Source of the DNA: Elusimicrobiota bacterium
GTDB taxonomy: Bacteria; Elusimicrobiota; Elusimicrobia; UBA1565
DNA length: 64,000 nucleotides
NCBI GenBank assembly: GCA_041660925.1
Contig: JBAZVI010000008.1
Span: forward strand, 124,001 to 188,000
Direction of reading: 5' to 3'
Shown: in pieces, positions 57,988 to 64,000 of the stretch
How the letters are laid out: each line of letters opens with the position of its first letter
How positions within the stretch are numbered: the stretch's first letter is position 1
Translations under genes and position numbers: made by a program
Notes under the pieces: generated by a model
What the model was told of the DNA's origin: nothing
Databases searched by the model: none
What the model saw: only the letters and a program-made list of their open reading frames with translations

Positions 57988-59352
57988 ATGAAGAAGCTCC
58001 CCCTCCTCCTCGCGCTCTGCGCTGCGCTCGGCGCCCCGGGGGCCTCCGCGGCCCCGGCGAACACCCCTTCCGACGAGATCGGCGCCAAGGTCCAGCTCGA
58101 GGGCTCCATCGAGAAGCGCCTGGAGGCCGTGCTGCGCAAGGCCTTCAACCGCGAGGACATCATCGTCATCGCCAACGTCGACATGGTCTCCGAGACGGAG
58201 AAGGACGAGGCCTCCGACGAGGAGATCATGCCCGGCGTCCCCCCCAAGGTGACCCCGGCGACCCCCGGCCCGCTCGGTGTGACCCTCACGAAGGTGCGCC
58301 GCGTGCTCGCGACGGTGCTCGTCGACGAGTCGGCCACCGCCGAGGACCTCGCGCTCATCCGCAAGACCGCCGAAGGCCTCCTCGGGATCGTCCCCGAGCG
58401 CGGCGACGCGCTGGCCGTCGAGAAGATCCGCTTCCGCAAGGCCCCGCCCATCTCGGCGGCCGACTTCCTCAAGCCCTCGGGCCTGCTCTCCCTGCTCTGG
58501 CTCCTCCTCGCCGCCGCGGGCCTCCTGGGCCTGCAGCGCGGCACCGTCGCGCTCGTCGCGGTCGGCCGCGAGTGGATCGCGAGCTCCCGCAGCGCGGCCG
58601 AGAAGAGCGAGCGCCGCCTCGACGCCGAGGCGCCGGAGGCCGCCGCCGCCGAGGCCGCCGCGGCGGCCGCCGCCGACATCGACGAGGAGGACCGCTCCGC
58701 CCTGCCTTTCGGCTTCATCTCGGAGAAGGACCTCCCGACCCTCATCCTGCTGCTCCAGAAGGCGAAGGCGCAGACCTGCGCGGTCGTCGTCCACTACCTG
58801 CCCGGAGCCCTCGCGGCCCAGGTCCTCGAGGCCCTCTCGCCGGAACGCCGCCGCGAGGTCGTCGCCCTCATGTGCCGCGTGACCCAGCTCGACCGCGAAC
58901 AGGTCCGCGTCGTCGAGGAGTCCCTGCGAGCCCGCATCCACTACCTCATGGGCGGCGAGCACAAGCTCGCCGAGCTCCTCGACCACGCTCCCGAAGCCCT
59001 GCGCGAGGAGATGCTCGGGACGCTGCGCGAGCGCGACCCCGAGCTCGGCGCGCGCCTCAAGCGCCGCATCGTCCTGCTCGAGGACCTCGGCGCTCTTGAG
59101 GAGGCCGACCTCAAGGCCCTCGTGCGCCGCATCCCCCTGCGCAGCCTCGCGATCGTCCTGCGCTCCGCCGAGGACCTCAAGGCCCGCATCCTGCCCAAGC
59201 TGCGCTCCGGCATCGGGGAGTGGCTGACCCAGGAGATCGAGCTCACGCAGGTCCCCCCCAAGGAGCTCGCGGAGGCGGAGCGCCGCCGCGTCCTCGTCGC
59301 CCTGCGCGCGCTCGTGCGCGAAGGCCGCGTGACCCTGCGCAGGGAGAGCTGA
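57988..59352 (+). CDS. FliF-FliG fusion (second copy, motor operon)
   Basis: 454 residues from ATG 57988 (GAGG six bases upstream, clean signal peptide MKKLPLLLALCAALGAPGASA); ATG 57976, overlapping the previous stop, is an alternative. The periplasmic part resembles the end of FliF: IEKRLEAVLRKAFNREDIIV, then KVRRVLATVLVDESATAEDL and ERGDALAVEKIRF, like the V-A-V-L-V and RGD-x-x-x-V pieces of FliF. One membrane helix (about 165-185) follows, then an Ala-rich linker. FliG middle and C domains run from about 249 to 454: VVVHYLPGALAAQVLEAL, RRIVLLEDLGALEEADLKALV and SLAIVLRSAEDLKARIL. The NMS-x-RAA motif is degenerate. There is no FliG-N and no TPR tail. It is followed at once by motA-like and two motB-like genes, so it is probably the rotor or ring part of an ion-driven motor. 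Confidence 0.86.
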   Translation: MKKLPLLLALCAALGAPGASAAPANTPSDEIGAKVQLEGSIEKRLEAVLRKAFNREDIIVIANVDMVSETEKDEASDEEIMPGVPPKVTPATPGPLGVTLTKVRRVLATVLVDESATAEDLALIRKTAEGLLGIVPERGDALAVEKIRFRKAPPISAADFLKPSGLLSLLWLLLAAAGLLGLQRGTVALVAVGREWIASSRSAAEKSERRLDAEAPEAAAAEAAAAAAADIDEEDRSALPFGFISEKDLPTLILLLQKAKAQTCAVVVHYLPGALAAQVLEALSPERRREVVALMCRVTQLDREQVRVVEESLRARIHYLMGGEHKLAELLDHAPEALREEMLGTLRERDPELGARLKRRIVLLEDLGALEEADLKALVRRIPLRSLAIVLRSAEDLKARILPKLRSGIGEWLTQEIELTQVPPKELAEAERRRVLVALRALVREGRVTLRRES

Positions 59353-59353
59353 T

Positions 59354-60142
59354 ATGGACCTGATGTCGATCCTGGGCGCGCTCCTGGGCATCGGCGTCGT
59401 CCTCTACGTCCTCGCCATCGGGCAGATGGCCCACTTCCTCCTCAACCCCGAGGCCCTCATCCTCATCTTCGGCGGCACCGTGGGCTCGGTGATGATCAGC
59501 TACCCGTGGTCGGCGATCCGCTTCGTGCCCGCCGCGCTCAAGATGATGATCTTCCCCCCGCGCCGGCCGCCGGCCATGATGCTCATCCAGTCCTTCGTGC
59601 GCCTGGCCGAGCGCGCCCGCCGCGAGGGCCTCGACGCCCTCGGCAACGAGCTCCAGGGCCTCCCCCACCCCTTCATGGCCGACGGCCTCCAGATGATCAT
59701 GGACGGGCTCGACGCCGAGACCCTGCGCGACCGCTGCGAGCGCGACATCCTCGTCACCCGCCACCGCCACCTGCAGACGAGCGGCATCTTCCGCTCGGCG
59801 GGGACCTACGCCCCCATCTTCGGACTCCTCGGCACCCTCATCGGCGTCGTCCAGGTCCTGCGCAACATCACGAACCCCTCCGCCATGGGCGCCTCGATGG
59901 CCGTGGCCATGACCGCTTCCTTCTACGGGATCTTCTCCGCGAACTTCCTCTTCCTCCCCATCGCGAACAAGCTGGCCTTCTACTCCGAGGAGGAGATGCT
60001 CAATCGCGAGCTCATCGCCAAGGGTCTGCTCTCCCTCCAGCAGGGCGAGGCCCCCTGGCTCATCGCCAAGCGCCTGGAGGCCTACCTCGCCTTCAACCTG
60101 CGCCGCGGCGGCGCACGGCGCTATGCCAAGGTGCCCGCGTAG
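59354..60142 (+). CDS. motA: MotA/ExbB-family proton-channel stator subunit
   Basis: 262 residues. Four membrane segments (about 2-26, 33-53, 150-172, 180-205) with the family hallmark YAPIFGLLGTLIGVVQVL in the third and SFYGIFSANFLFLPIANKL in the fourth. A cytoplasmic loop between helices 2 and 3 contains LAERARREGLDALGNEL, the usual MotA start (RREG-L-x-AL-E), with charged residues that in flagella touch FliG. The start lies one base after the preceding stop with AGGGAG upstream. With MotB proteins it should form an ion-driven stator; proton versus sodium use cannot be read from the sequence. The symbol motA denotes the family, not proven flagellar function. Confidence 0.93.
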   Translation: MDLMSILGALLGIGVVLYVLAIGQMAHFLLNPEALILIFGGTVGSVMISYPWSAIRFVPAALKMMIFPPRRPPAMMLIQSFVRLAERARREGLDALGNELQGLPHPFMADGLQMIMDGLDAETLRDRCERDILVTRHRHLQTSGIFRSAGTYAPIFGLLGTLIGVVQVLRNITNPSAMGASMAVAMTASFYGIFSANFLFLPIANKLAFYSEEEMLNRELIAKGLLSLQQGEAPWLIAKRLEAYLAFNLRRGGARRYAKVPA

Positions 60143-60154
60143 GACGAGGGGAAG

Positions 60155-60841
60155 ATGATCCCCTTCCTCCATCGCGTGGCGCCGAGCACCCTCGAAGACA
60201 ACCCGCTTTGGCTCGTCGTCCTCTGCGACATGATGACGAACCTCATGCTCTTCTTCCTCGTGATGTTCGCGCTGACCCAGCAGGGGCCGCAGGCCCAGCG
60301 GGACCTGGTGAAGACTTTCGAGGCCGGCGCGCTCGTCGACCGGAAGCCCCGCGCCGAGGAGGCCGCCCTTCCGACCTTCCGCGAGAGCGACGCCGACCGG
60401 CTGCGCGGGGTCTTCACGCAGGGAGGGCTCGGGGAGGCCGCGGCCGTGGCCGAGACCGAGGAGGGCGTGCGCGTGCGCCTGAAGGAAGGTCTGCTCTTCG
60501 GCTTCGGCGAGGCCGACCTCGCCGCGAACGCGGGGACGACGCTCGAGCGGCTCGCCGCGGTCCTGCGCGAGATGCCGAACTCCGTCGTCGTCGAGGGACA
60601 CACCGACGACCGCCCGGTCATCGGCGGGCGCTACCGCAGCAACTGGGAGCTCTCCATCGCCCGCTCGCACGCGGTCCTCTCCGCGCTCGTCGCGGCGGGA
60701 GTGCACCCGAAGCGCCTCGTGACCTCCGGCTACGGCCCGCTGCACCCCATCGCCTCGAACGGCGACGACGCGGGACGCGCGAAGAACCGGCGCGTCGAGA
60801 TCGTCATCCTGCGCCACCCCGAGGAGGAGCGCGGTGCTTAG
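60155..60841 (+). CDS. motB: MotB-like stator subunit 1 with OmpA-like domain
   Basis: 228 residues. One N-terminal membrane helix (about 18-38) contains Asp25 in VVLCDMMTNLM, at the position of the ion-carrying Asp of MotB. A linker of about 60 residues leads to an OmpA-like peptidoglycan-binding domain (about 115-222) with VVVEGHTDDRPV (about 144-155), SNWELSIARSHAVL and KNRRVEIVI. GAGGGG precedes the ATG by three bases. Its end overlaps the GTG of the second motB-like gene by eight bases. Two different MotB-like proteins after one MotA suggest a heterodimeric plug/anchor, as in Myxococcus AglQ/AglS, though those lack the wall-binding domain. Confidence 0.93.
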   Translation: MIPFLHRVAPSTLEDNPLWLVVLCDMMTNLMLFFLVMFALTQQGPQAQRDLVKTFEAGALVDRKPRAEEAALPTFRESDADRLRGVFTQGGLGEAAAVAETEEGVRVRLKEGLLFGFGEADLAANAGTTLERLAAVLREMPNSVVVEGHTDDRPVIGGRYRSNWELSIARSHAVLSALVAAGVHPKRLVTSGYGPLHPIASNGDDAGRAKNRRVEIVILRHPEEERGA

Positions 60842-61505
60842 GGATCGACCCGAAACCCCGCAGGACGACCCCACGAAGCTGTGGATGATCCCTTATGCCG
60901 ACCTCATGTCGAACCTCGTCATCCTGTTCCTCGCCCTCTTCGTCTTCTCCTACGCGACGCGCTCGCCGGAGTACGACCGGGCGCTCGCGCGCATCGAGAA
61001 GGAGATCGCCTCCCAGAAGCGCCTTACGGAGAAGGAGCGTCAGCTCCAGGAGATGGAGCTCGCCGTGCGTCTGAAGCGGGAGATGAGCCGCCTGCGCCTC
61101 GACGACTTCGGTCTCAAGGTGAGCAGCCGCCGCATCGAGCTCACCCTGCCCTCCCCCGTGCTCTTCCGCGAGGGCTCCGACCGGCTCGATCCCGCCGCCG
61201 AGGAGCTGCTCTCCTCGCTCGCCGGCCTCTTCTCGCAGCTCCCCAACCCGATCCTCGTCGAGGGACACACCGACGACGTCCCCGTGCTCGGAGGCCGCCT
61301 GCGCAGCAACTGGGAGCTCTCCGCCGCGCGCGCCTTCTCCGTCGTCGAGTTCCTCTCGAGCCGCGGCCTGCCGGCCGCCCGCTTCCACGCCCGCGGCTAC
61401 GGCGAGTTCCGCCCCGTCGCCTCGAACGCGGACGCGCGCGGGCGGCGCATGAACCGCCGCATCGAGATCAGCGTCATCCGCGAGCTGAGCAAGGAGGGCG
61501 CGTGA
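60834..61505 (+). CDS. MotB-like stator subunit 2 with OmpA-like domain
   Basis: 223 residues from GTG 60834 (GAGGAG upstream, eight-base overlap with the previous gene). The membrane helix (about 16-38) contains Asp23 in IPYADLMSNLV, the MotB ion-binding position. A short charged coiled coil (about 45-85) precedes the OmpA-like domain with ILVEGHTDDVPV (about 140-151), SNWELSAARAFSVV and MNRRIEISV. Both MotB-like proteins keep the Asp and the wall-binding domain, so both could be active; they are clearly diverged from each other. The stop overlaps the next start (GTGA). Confidence 0.93.
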   Translation: MLRDRPETPQDDPTKLWMIPYADLMSNLVILFLALFVFSYATRSPEYDRALARIEKEIASQKRLTEKERQLQEMELAVRLKREMSRLRLDDFGLKVSSRRIELTLPSPVLFREGSDRLDPAAEELLSSLAGLFSQLPNPILVEGHTDDVPVLGGRLRSNWELSAARAFSVVEFLSSRGLPAARFHARGYGEFRPVASNADARGRRMNRRIEISVIRELSKEGA

Positions 61506-62485
61506 GGCTCCCCGCGGCCGCGCTCCTTCTGTTCCTCCTCGCGCCCGCCCTGCGGGCCGCGCCCCCCGCCGCCAAGGACGAGATCAGCGGCCCCCTGCGC
61601 GAGCGCTACGACGAGGCCTTCAAGCTCTTCACCGACGAGGAGTACGTCAAGGCCATCCAGAAATGGAGCGAGATCCTCCGCATCGCCCCCGAGCAGCGCA
61701 CGGCCCAGACGATGATCGCCGAGGCCCGCCGCAAGCTCGAGCAGCAGGGCAAGGACCGGCTCGAGAAGCTCTACGCCCTCGTCGGCCGGGGCCTCTACGA
61801 CGACGCCCTCCTCGACGTGCAGAACTTCATCGAGGAGGACTTCACCAACCCCGTCTACCGGACCCTCCAGCAGCGCCTGGAAGAGCTCGTGAAGGTCGCC
61901 CCGCGCGCGGGCGCCGGCAAGGCCTGGACGCTCGCCATGAAGGGCATCTCCGCCGCGCTGGCCCGGCGACCGGACCTGCGCCTGGCCCACAACGCCCTGC
62001 GCTACGCCTGCGAGCTCGCCCCCGAGGACCGCTCCATCGCCGCGCTCAAGGACCTCCTCCTCAACTGGAACCCCGAGCTCGTCGGCGCGGACCCCATCAC
62101 CCCCGGCATGCGCTTCCTCGCCTTCAAGCGCTTCGTCGCGCTCAACTTCATCTACGACGGGAAGTACGACCTCGCCATCCAGGCCCTGGGCGACATCCTC
62201 CAGCTCGAGCCCGACGACCTGCTCTCGCTCAAGCGCCTCGGCTCCGCCTACTTCTCGCTCGGCCAGCGCCCCCAGGCGCGCGCGGCGTGGAAGCGGGCGC
62301 TGACGCTCTCCCCAGGCGACCCCAAGCTCGTGGAGTTCCTCCGCAAGCTCGATCTCCCCCCGCCCTCGGGCGCCGTGAAGGCCCCGGAGGACAAGGTCCT
62401 CATGGACGAATCCCCCGCCCCGGCCGACGCCGAGGAAGGGGACGAAGAAGAGACCGACGAAGCCGACGAGCCCGCGCCCCAATAA
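61502..62485 (+). CDS. Secreted TPR protein of the motor operon
   Basis: 327 residues from GTG 61502, overlapping the previous stop by four bases. A signal peptide (MRLPAAALLLFLLAPALRA) leads to TPR-like helical repeats (about 35-285) and an acidic Pro-rich tail. Residues about 130-285 (NALRYACELAPED, NFIYDGKYDLAIQAL, RLGSAYFSLGQRPQARAAWKRAL) are closely related to the TPR part of the PorV fusion at 4517-6106, which contains IYDGKYDLAI in the same context. It ends the operon and should be periplasmic, possibly linking the MotB-like proteins or outer-membrane partners to the motor. No further family assignment. Confidence 0.87.
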   Translation: MRLPAAALLLFLLAPALRAAPPAAKDEISGPLRERYDEAFKLFTDEEYVKAIQKWSEILRIAPEQRTAQTMIAEARRKLEQQGKDRLEKLYALVGRGLYDDALLDVQNFIEEDFTNPVYRTLQQRLEELVKVAPRAGAGKAWTLAMKGISAALARRPDLRLAHNALRYACELAPEDRSIAALKDLLLNWNPELVGADPITPGMRFLAFKRFVALNFIYDGKYDLAIQALGDILQLEPDDLLSLKRLGSAYFSLGQRPQARAAWKRALTLSPGDPKLVEFLRKLDLPPPSGAVKAPEDKVLMDESPAPADAEEGDEEETDEADEPAPQ

Positions 62486-62513
62486 GGATCACGCCCATTA
62501 CAGTTCCCTATCT

Positions 62514-62604
62514 CCCCTTCCCTTCGGGAAGGGGCAGGGGTAGGGGGCGCCTAGTCTTCCTGTTGCCTGTCACTCAACCGGTCTCCCTCCCTCTCGAGGG
62601 AGGG
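62514..62604. repeat. Palindromic repeats downstream of the motor operon
   Basis: CCCCTTCCC-TTC-GGGAAGGGG (62514-62534) and CCCTCCCTC-TC-GAGGGAGGG (62585-62604) are perfect hairpins. The second has the same arms as the palindrome at 63182-63202. They may end transcription from the motor operon, but no T-tract follows. Confidence 0.6.
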
Positions 62605-62640
62605 CTGGGGGAGGGTAGAGTCGCCGCATCCTAGATCCTA

Positions 62641-62742
62641 GTGCCAGGCACTCACCTTATGGAACCAAACCCTTCCGGCGCCGCCACCTGAGAATCACGA
62701 AACCCCTACGCCAATAAGGTCAATAAGGTGAGTGCCTGGCAC
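62641..62742. repeat. REP-like 20-bp inverted repeat (GTGCCTGGCAC family)
   Basis: GTGCCAGGCACTCACCTTAT (62641-62660) and its exact reverse complement (62723-62742) flank 62 bases. A third core, AAGTGCCTGGCACC, lies at 62911-62924. The palindromic GTGCCTGGCAC core recalls REP elements mobilised by REP-associated tyrosine transposases. Confidence 0.65.
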
Positions 62743-62750
62743 CGGACTCC

Positions 62751-62912
62751 TGCCGTAGAGGAGAGGTTTCTGCTGCACGTCAGGAATTCGTTCAGGAAGC
62801 GTACGACAACGGCTTCGGCCCCGTGGAGATCGCTCGCTTCATCACCCGCTCCTGCACCGACGCCTGCAAGATGCTCCGCAAGCCCCCACCCCGAGTTAGT
62901 TCAATTAGTTAA
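62751..62912 (+). pseudogene. Probable C-terminal relic of a REP-type (Y1) transposase
   Basis: One frame reads on to a TAA at 62910-62912: GEVSAARQEFVQEAYDNGFG, then PVEIARFITRSCTDACKMLRK. This looks like the helix-turn-helix tail found after the Y1 transposase domain. The catalytic domain is absent and no start is evident. It lies between REP-like repeats (62723-62742 and 62911-62924), and its stop codon overlaps the latter. Confidence 0.42.
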
Positions 62913-62924
62913 GTGCCTGGCACC

Positions 62925-63181
62925 GTAAGTCCGTCCGCTGCGGCTCTGCGCCGTCTGCGTCTGAGAACGATCCGGCGATGTAGTTGTAACTCAACCCGGA
63001 TGGAGTGTCAAGGTGCTCCCCATGGGTGGTTCCCGGACCCCACCCGACCGGCCACGGCACCGTAGTGGGAGGGGCCGCCGGCCCCTCCCCTACCCTCTGG
63101 CGCCGTCGGGACGCTTGCGCGTCCCAGGACGGCTGTCACCCTCCACTAAGGTGCGGCGGGCCATGCCGCCGCCAACCAATA
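62925..63181. other. Spacer without recognised genes
   Basis: About 260 bases between the REP-like core and the last palindrome. It holds short GC-rich inverted runs (around 63073-63095) but no frame with a recognisable product or ribosome-binding site. It may be mobile-element debris. Confidence 0.4.
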
Positions 63182-63202
63182 CCCTCCCTCGAAGAGGGAG
63201 GG
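63182..63202 (-). repeat. Palindrome just after the barrel-protein stop
   Basis: CCCTCCCTC-GAA-GAGGGAGGG, arms identical to those at 62585-62604. It lies five bases past the stop of the minus-strand barrel gene (63207) and could mark its transcript end. Confidence 0.55.
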
Positions 63203-63206
63203 GTGT

Positions 63207-64000
63207 TTAAAAAGAGAGGGAGTAGCGGAAGGAGGCGGTGGACTCGCTGTAGCTGCGCGAGACGTCGGCCTTGTCTTTGTTGCGGTTGTAGCCGAGGCCG
63301 AAGGTGAGGCTGTTCTGCGGGCTCACGGTCCAGGTGAACTCCGAGTTCGAGGAGAGCAGCGTGGAGTCCGCCGCGAGGGTGGGCGAGGTGCTCTTGTTCG
63401 AGGTCATCGACCCCCAGATCTGGGCCGTCCAGCTCCGGCGCAGGGGGAAGGCGAGGCTCGGCGAGACGGAGAGCGAGGTCCGCTGAGAGCCGTCCACCTT
63501 GTCGCGCGAGAGGGTGCGGCTGGCGCCGAAGGTGGCGTTCCAGCGCGCCGGCAGGGCGAGGTTGCTCGAGAAGGAGAGCGTCTGGGTGTCGAGGTCGTGG
63601 GCGAGCTTGTTCTTGTCCTTGAACTGGCTCATCTGGGCGCCGAGCGAGACGCTGTGGGCCTTGATCGCCTGCGAGAGGTTCAGGCCGGCGGTGACGGTCT
63701 GGTTGTCGAGCGCGGTCGCGGGCTTGCCCTTCGCGGTGTTCATCGTGCCCGTGAGACTCAGCCCCGTGCCCGTGGGGAACTGGAAGGCGTTGGTCAGTCC
63801 CACGAGGCGCTGGGTCGTCGTCACCTTCGCCGGGTCCCCGCCGAGGTTGTCCTGGTACTGGTTGCCGATGAGCGAGAGGGTGTAGCTGCGCAGGGGATAG
63901 AGCTCGAGCATGAAGTCGTAGGTCATGCGGTCGCCGACCACCGCGGGCGCGCCGAAGGAGACGTACTTCGGCCCCGTGCGCTGGAGGTAGGTCTTGAGCT
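63207..64000 (-). CDS. Outer-membrane beta-barrel protein, C-terminal part (partial)
   Basis: The frame is open to the right edge (about 263 codons). The sequence alternates polar and hydrophobic/aromatic residues in about ten to twelve strand-like segments, such as YTLSLIGNQYQDNL, GLSLTGTMNT, WTAQIWGSMTS and NSLTFGLGYNRNKDK. It ends with FRYSLSF: a C-terminal Phe with the alternating pattern recognised by the BAM machinery. It lacks the PorV signature and any known domain in the visible part, so it is an outer-membrane barrel or autotransporter-like surface protein of unknown role. Confidence 0.78.
   Translation of the reverse strand, partial: LKTYLQRTGPKYVSFGAPAVVGDRMTYDFMLELYPLRSYTLSLIGNQYQDNLGGDPAKVTTTQRLVGLTNAFQFPTGTGLSLTGTMNTAKGKPATALDNQTVTAGLNLSQAIKAHSVSLGAQMSQFKDKNKLAHDLDTQTLSFSSNLALPARWNATFGASRTLSRDKVDGSQRTSLSVSPSLAFPLRRSWTAQIWGSMTSNKSTSPTLAADSTLLSSNSEFTWTVSPQNSLTFGLGYNRNKDKADVSRSYSESTASFRYSLSF

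Noticed and set aside
62728..63307. Several small plus-strand frames in the repeat-rich spacer.
   Set aside because: They are low-complexity, lack ribosome-binding sites and run through palindromes; only one frame shows a transposase-like tail.
1..64000. CRISPR arrays, rRNA genes and prophage modules.
   Set aside because: I saw no regularly spaced direct repeats, rRNA sequence or phage structural genes in the window.

Overview
The window is GC-rich DNA from a Gram-negative (diderm) bacterium. It encodes an outer-membrane beta-barrel of the PorV type, a second barrel protein ending in Phe, OmpA-like peptidoglycan-binding domains and many signal peptides. Widespread GEMM-I c-di-GMP riboswitches, PorV-like proteins, SEC-C-tagged membrane glycosyltransferase-like proteins and giant secreted Ig-repeat proteins would suit Elusimicrobiota or a neighbouring lineage. 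That placement is an inference, not something the sequence proves.

Layout. (1) 1-4249, minus: a FliF-FliG-TPR fusion, a Pro-rich coiled-coil protein and a FlbD-like protein cut by the left edge. (2) 4257-6295, minus: strong promoter, GEMM-I c-di-GMP riboswitch, PorV-like barrel fused to a TPR domain, terminator. (3) 6526-43799, minus: a near-copy of that promoter, a second GEMM-I riboswitch, a small signal-peptide protein, a HEAT-repeat protein and a single 35.7-kb gene for a secreted protein of 11,893 residues (about 43 Ig-like repeats, at least 13 repeats with an LPGE-type motif, Asp-rich EF-hand-like segments, and a FlgD-Ig/T9SS-like C-terminal domain). (4) 43861-56983, minus: an apparently continuous run of eleven genes: comM, lysM protein, tpr, xre, dprA, topA, xerC, UBA-like protein, purA and two SEC-C membrane proteins. 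(5) 57173-62485, plus: GYF_2/coiled-coil protein, a second FliF-FliG fusion, MotA, two MotB-like proteins and a TPR protein. (6) 62486-63206: repeats and a transposase relic. (7) 63207-64000, minus: the end of an outer-membrane barrel gene.

How they may work together. Two loci carry a minimal rotor fusion in which the FliF C-terminal periplasmic part and last membrane helix run directly into FliG middle/C domains. One locus also has a one-MotA/two-MotB stator set. The PorV-TPR protein shares its TPR module with the last gene of the motor operon. PorV-TPR and the giant-protein operon share a promoter design and c-di-GMP riboswitches. My working hypothesis is a c-di-GMP-regulated surface system: a giant adhesin exported through a PorV-type barrel, coupled physically or functionally to an ion-driven, flagellum-derived motor (gliding, adhesion or twitch-like movement). 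The sequence shows the architecture and the regulatory elements; the function is inferred.
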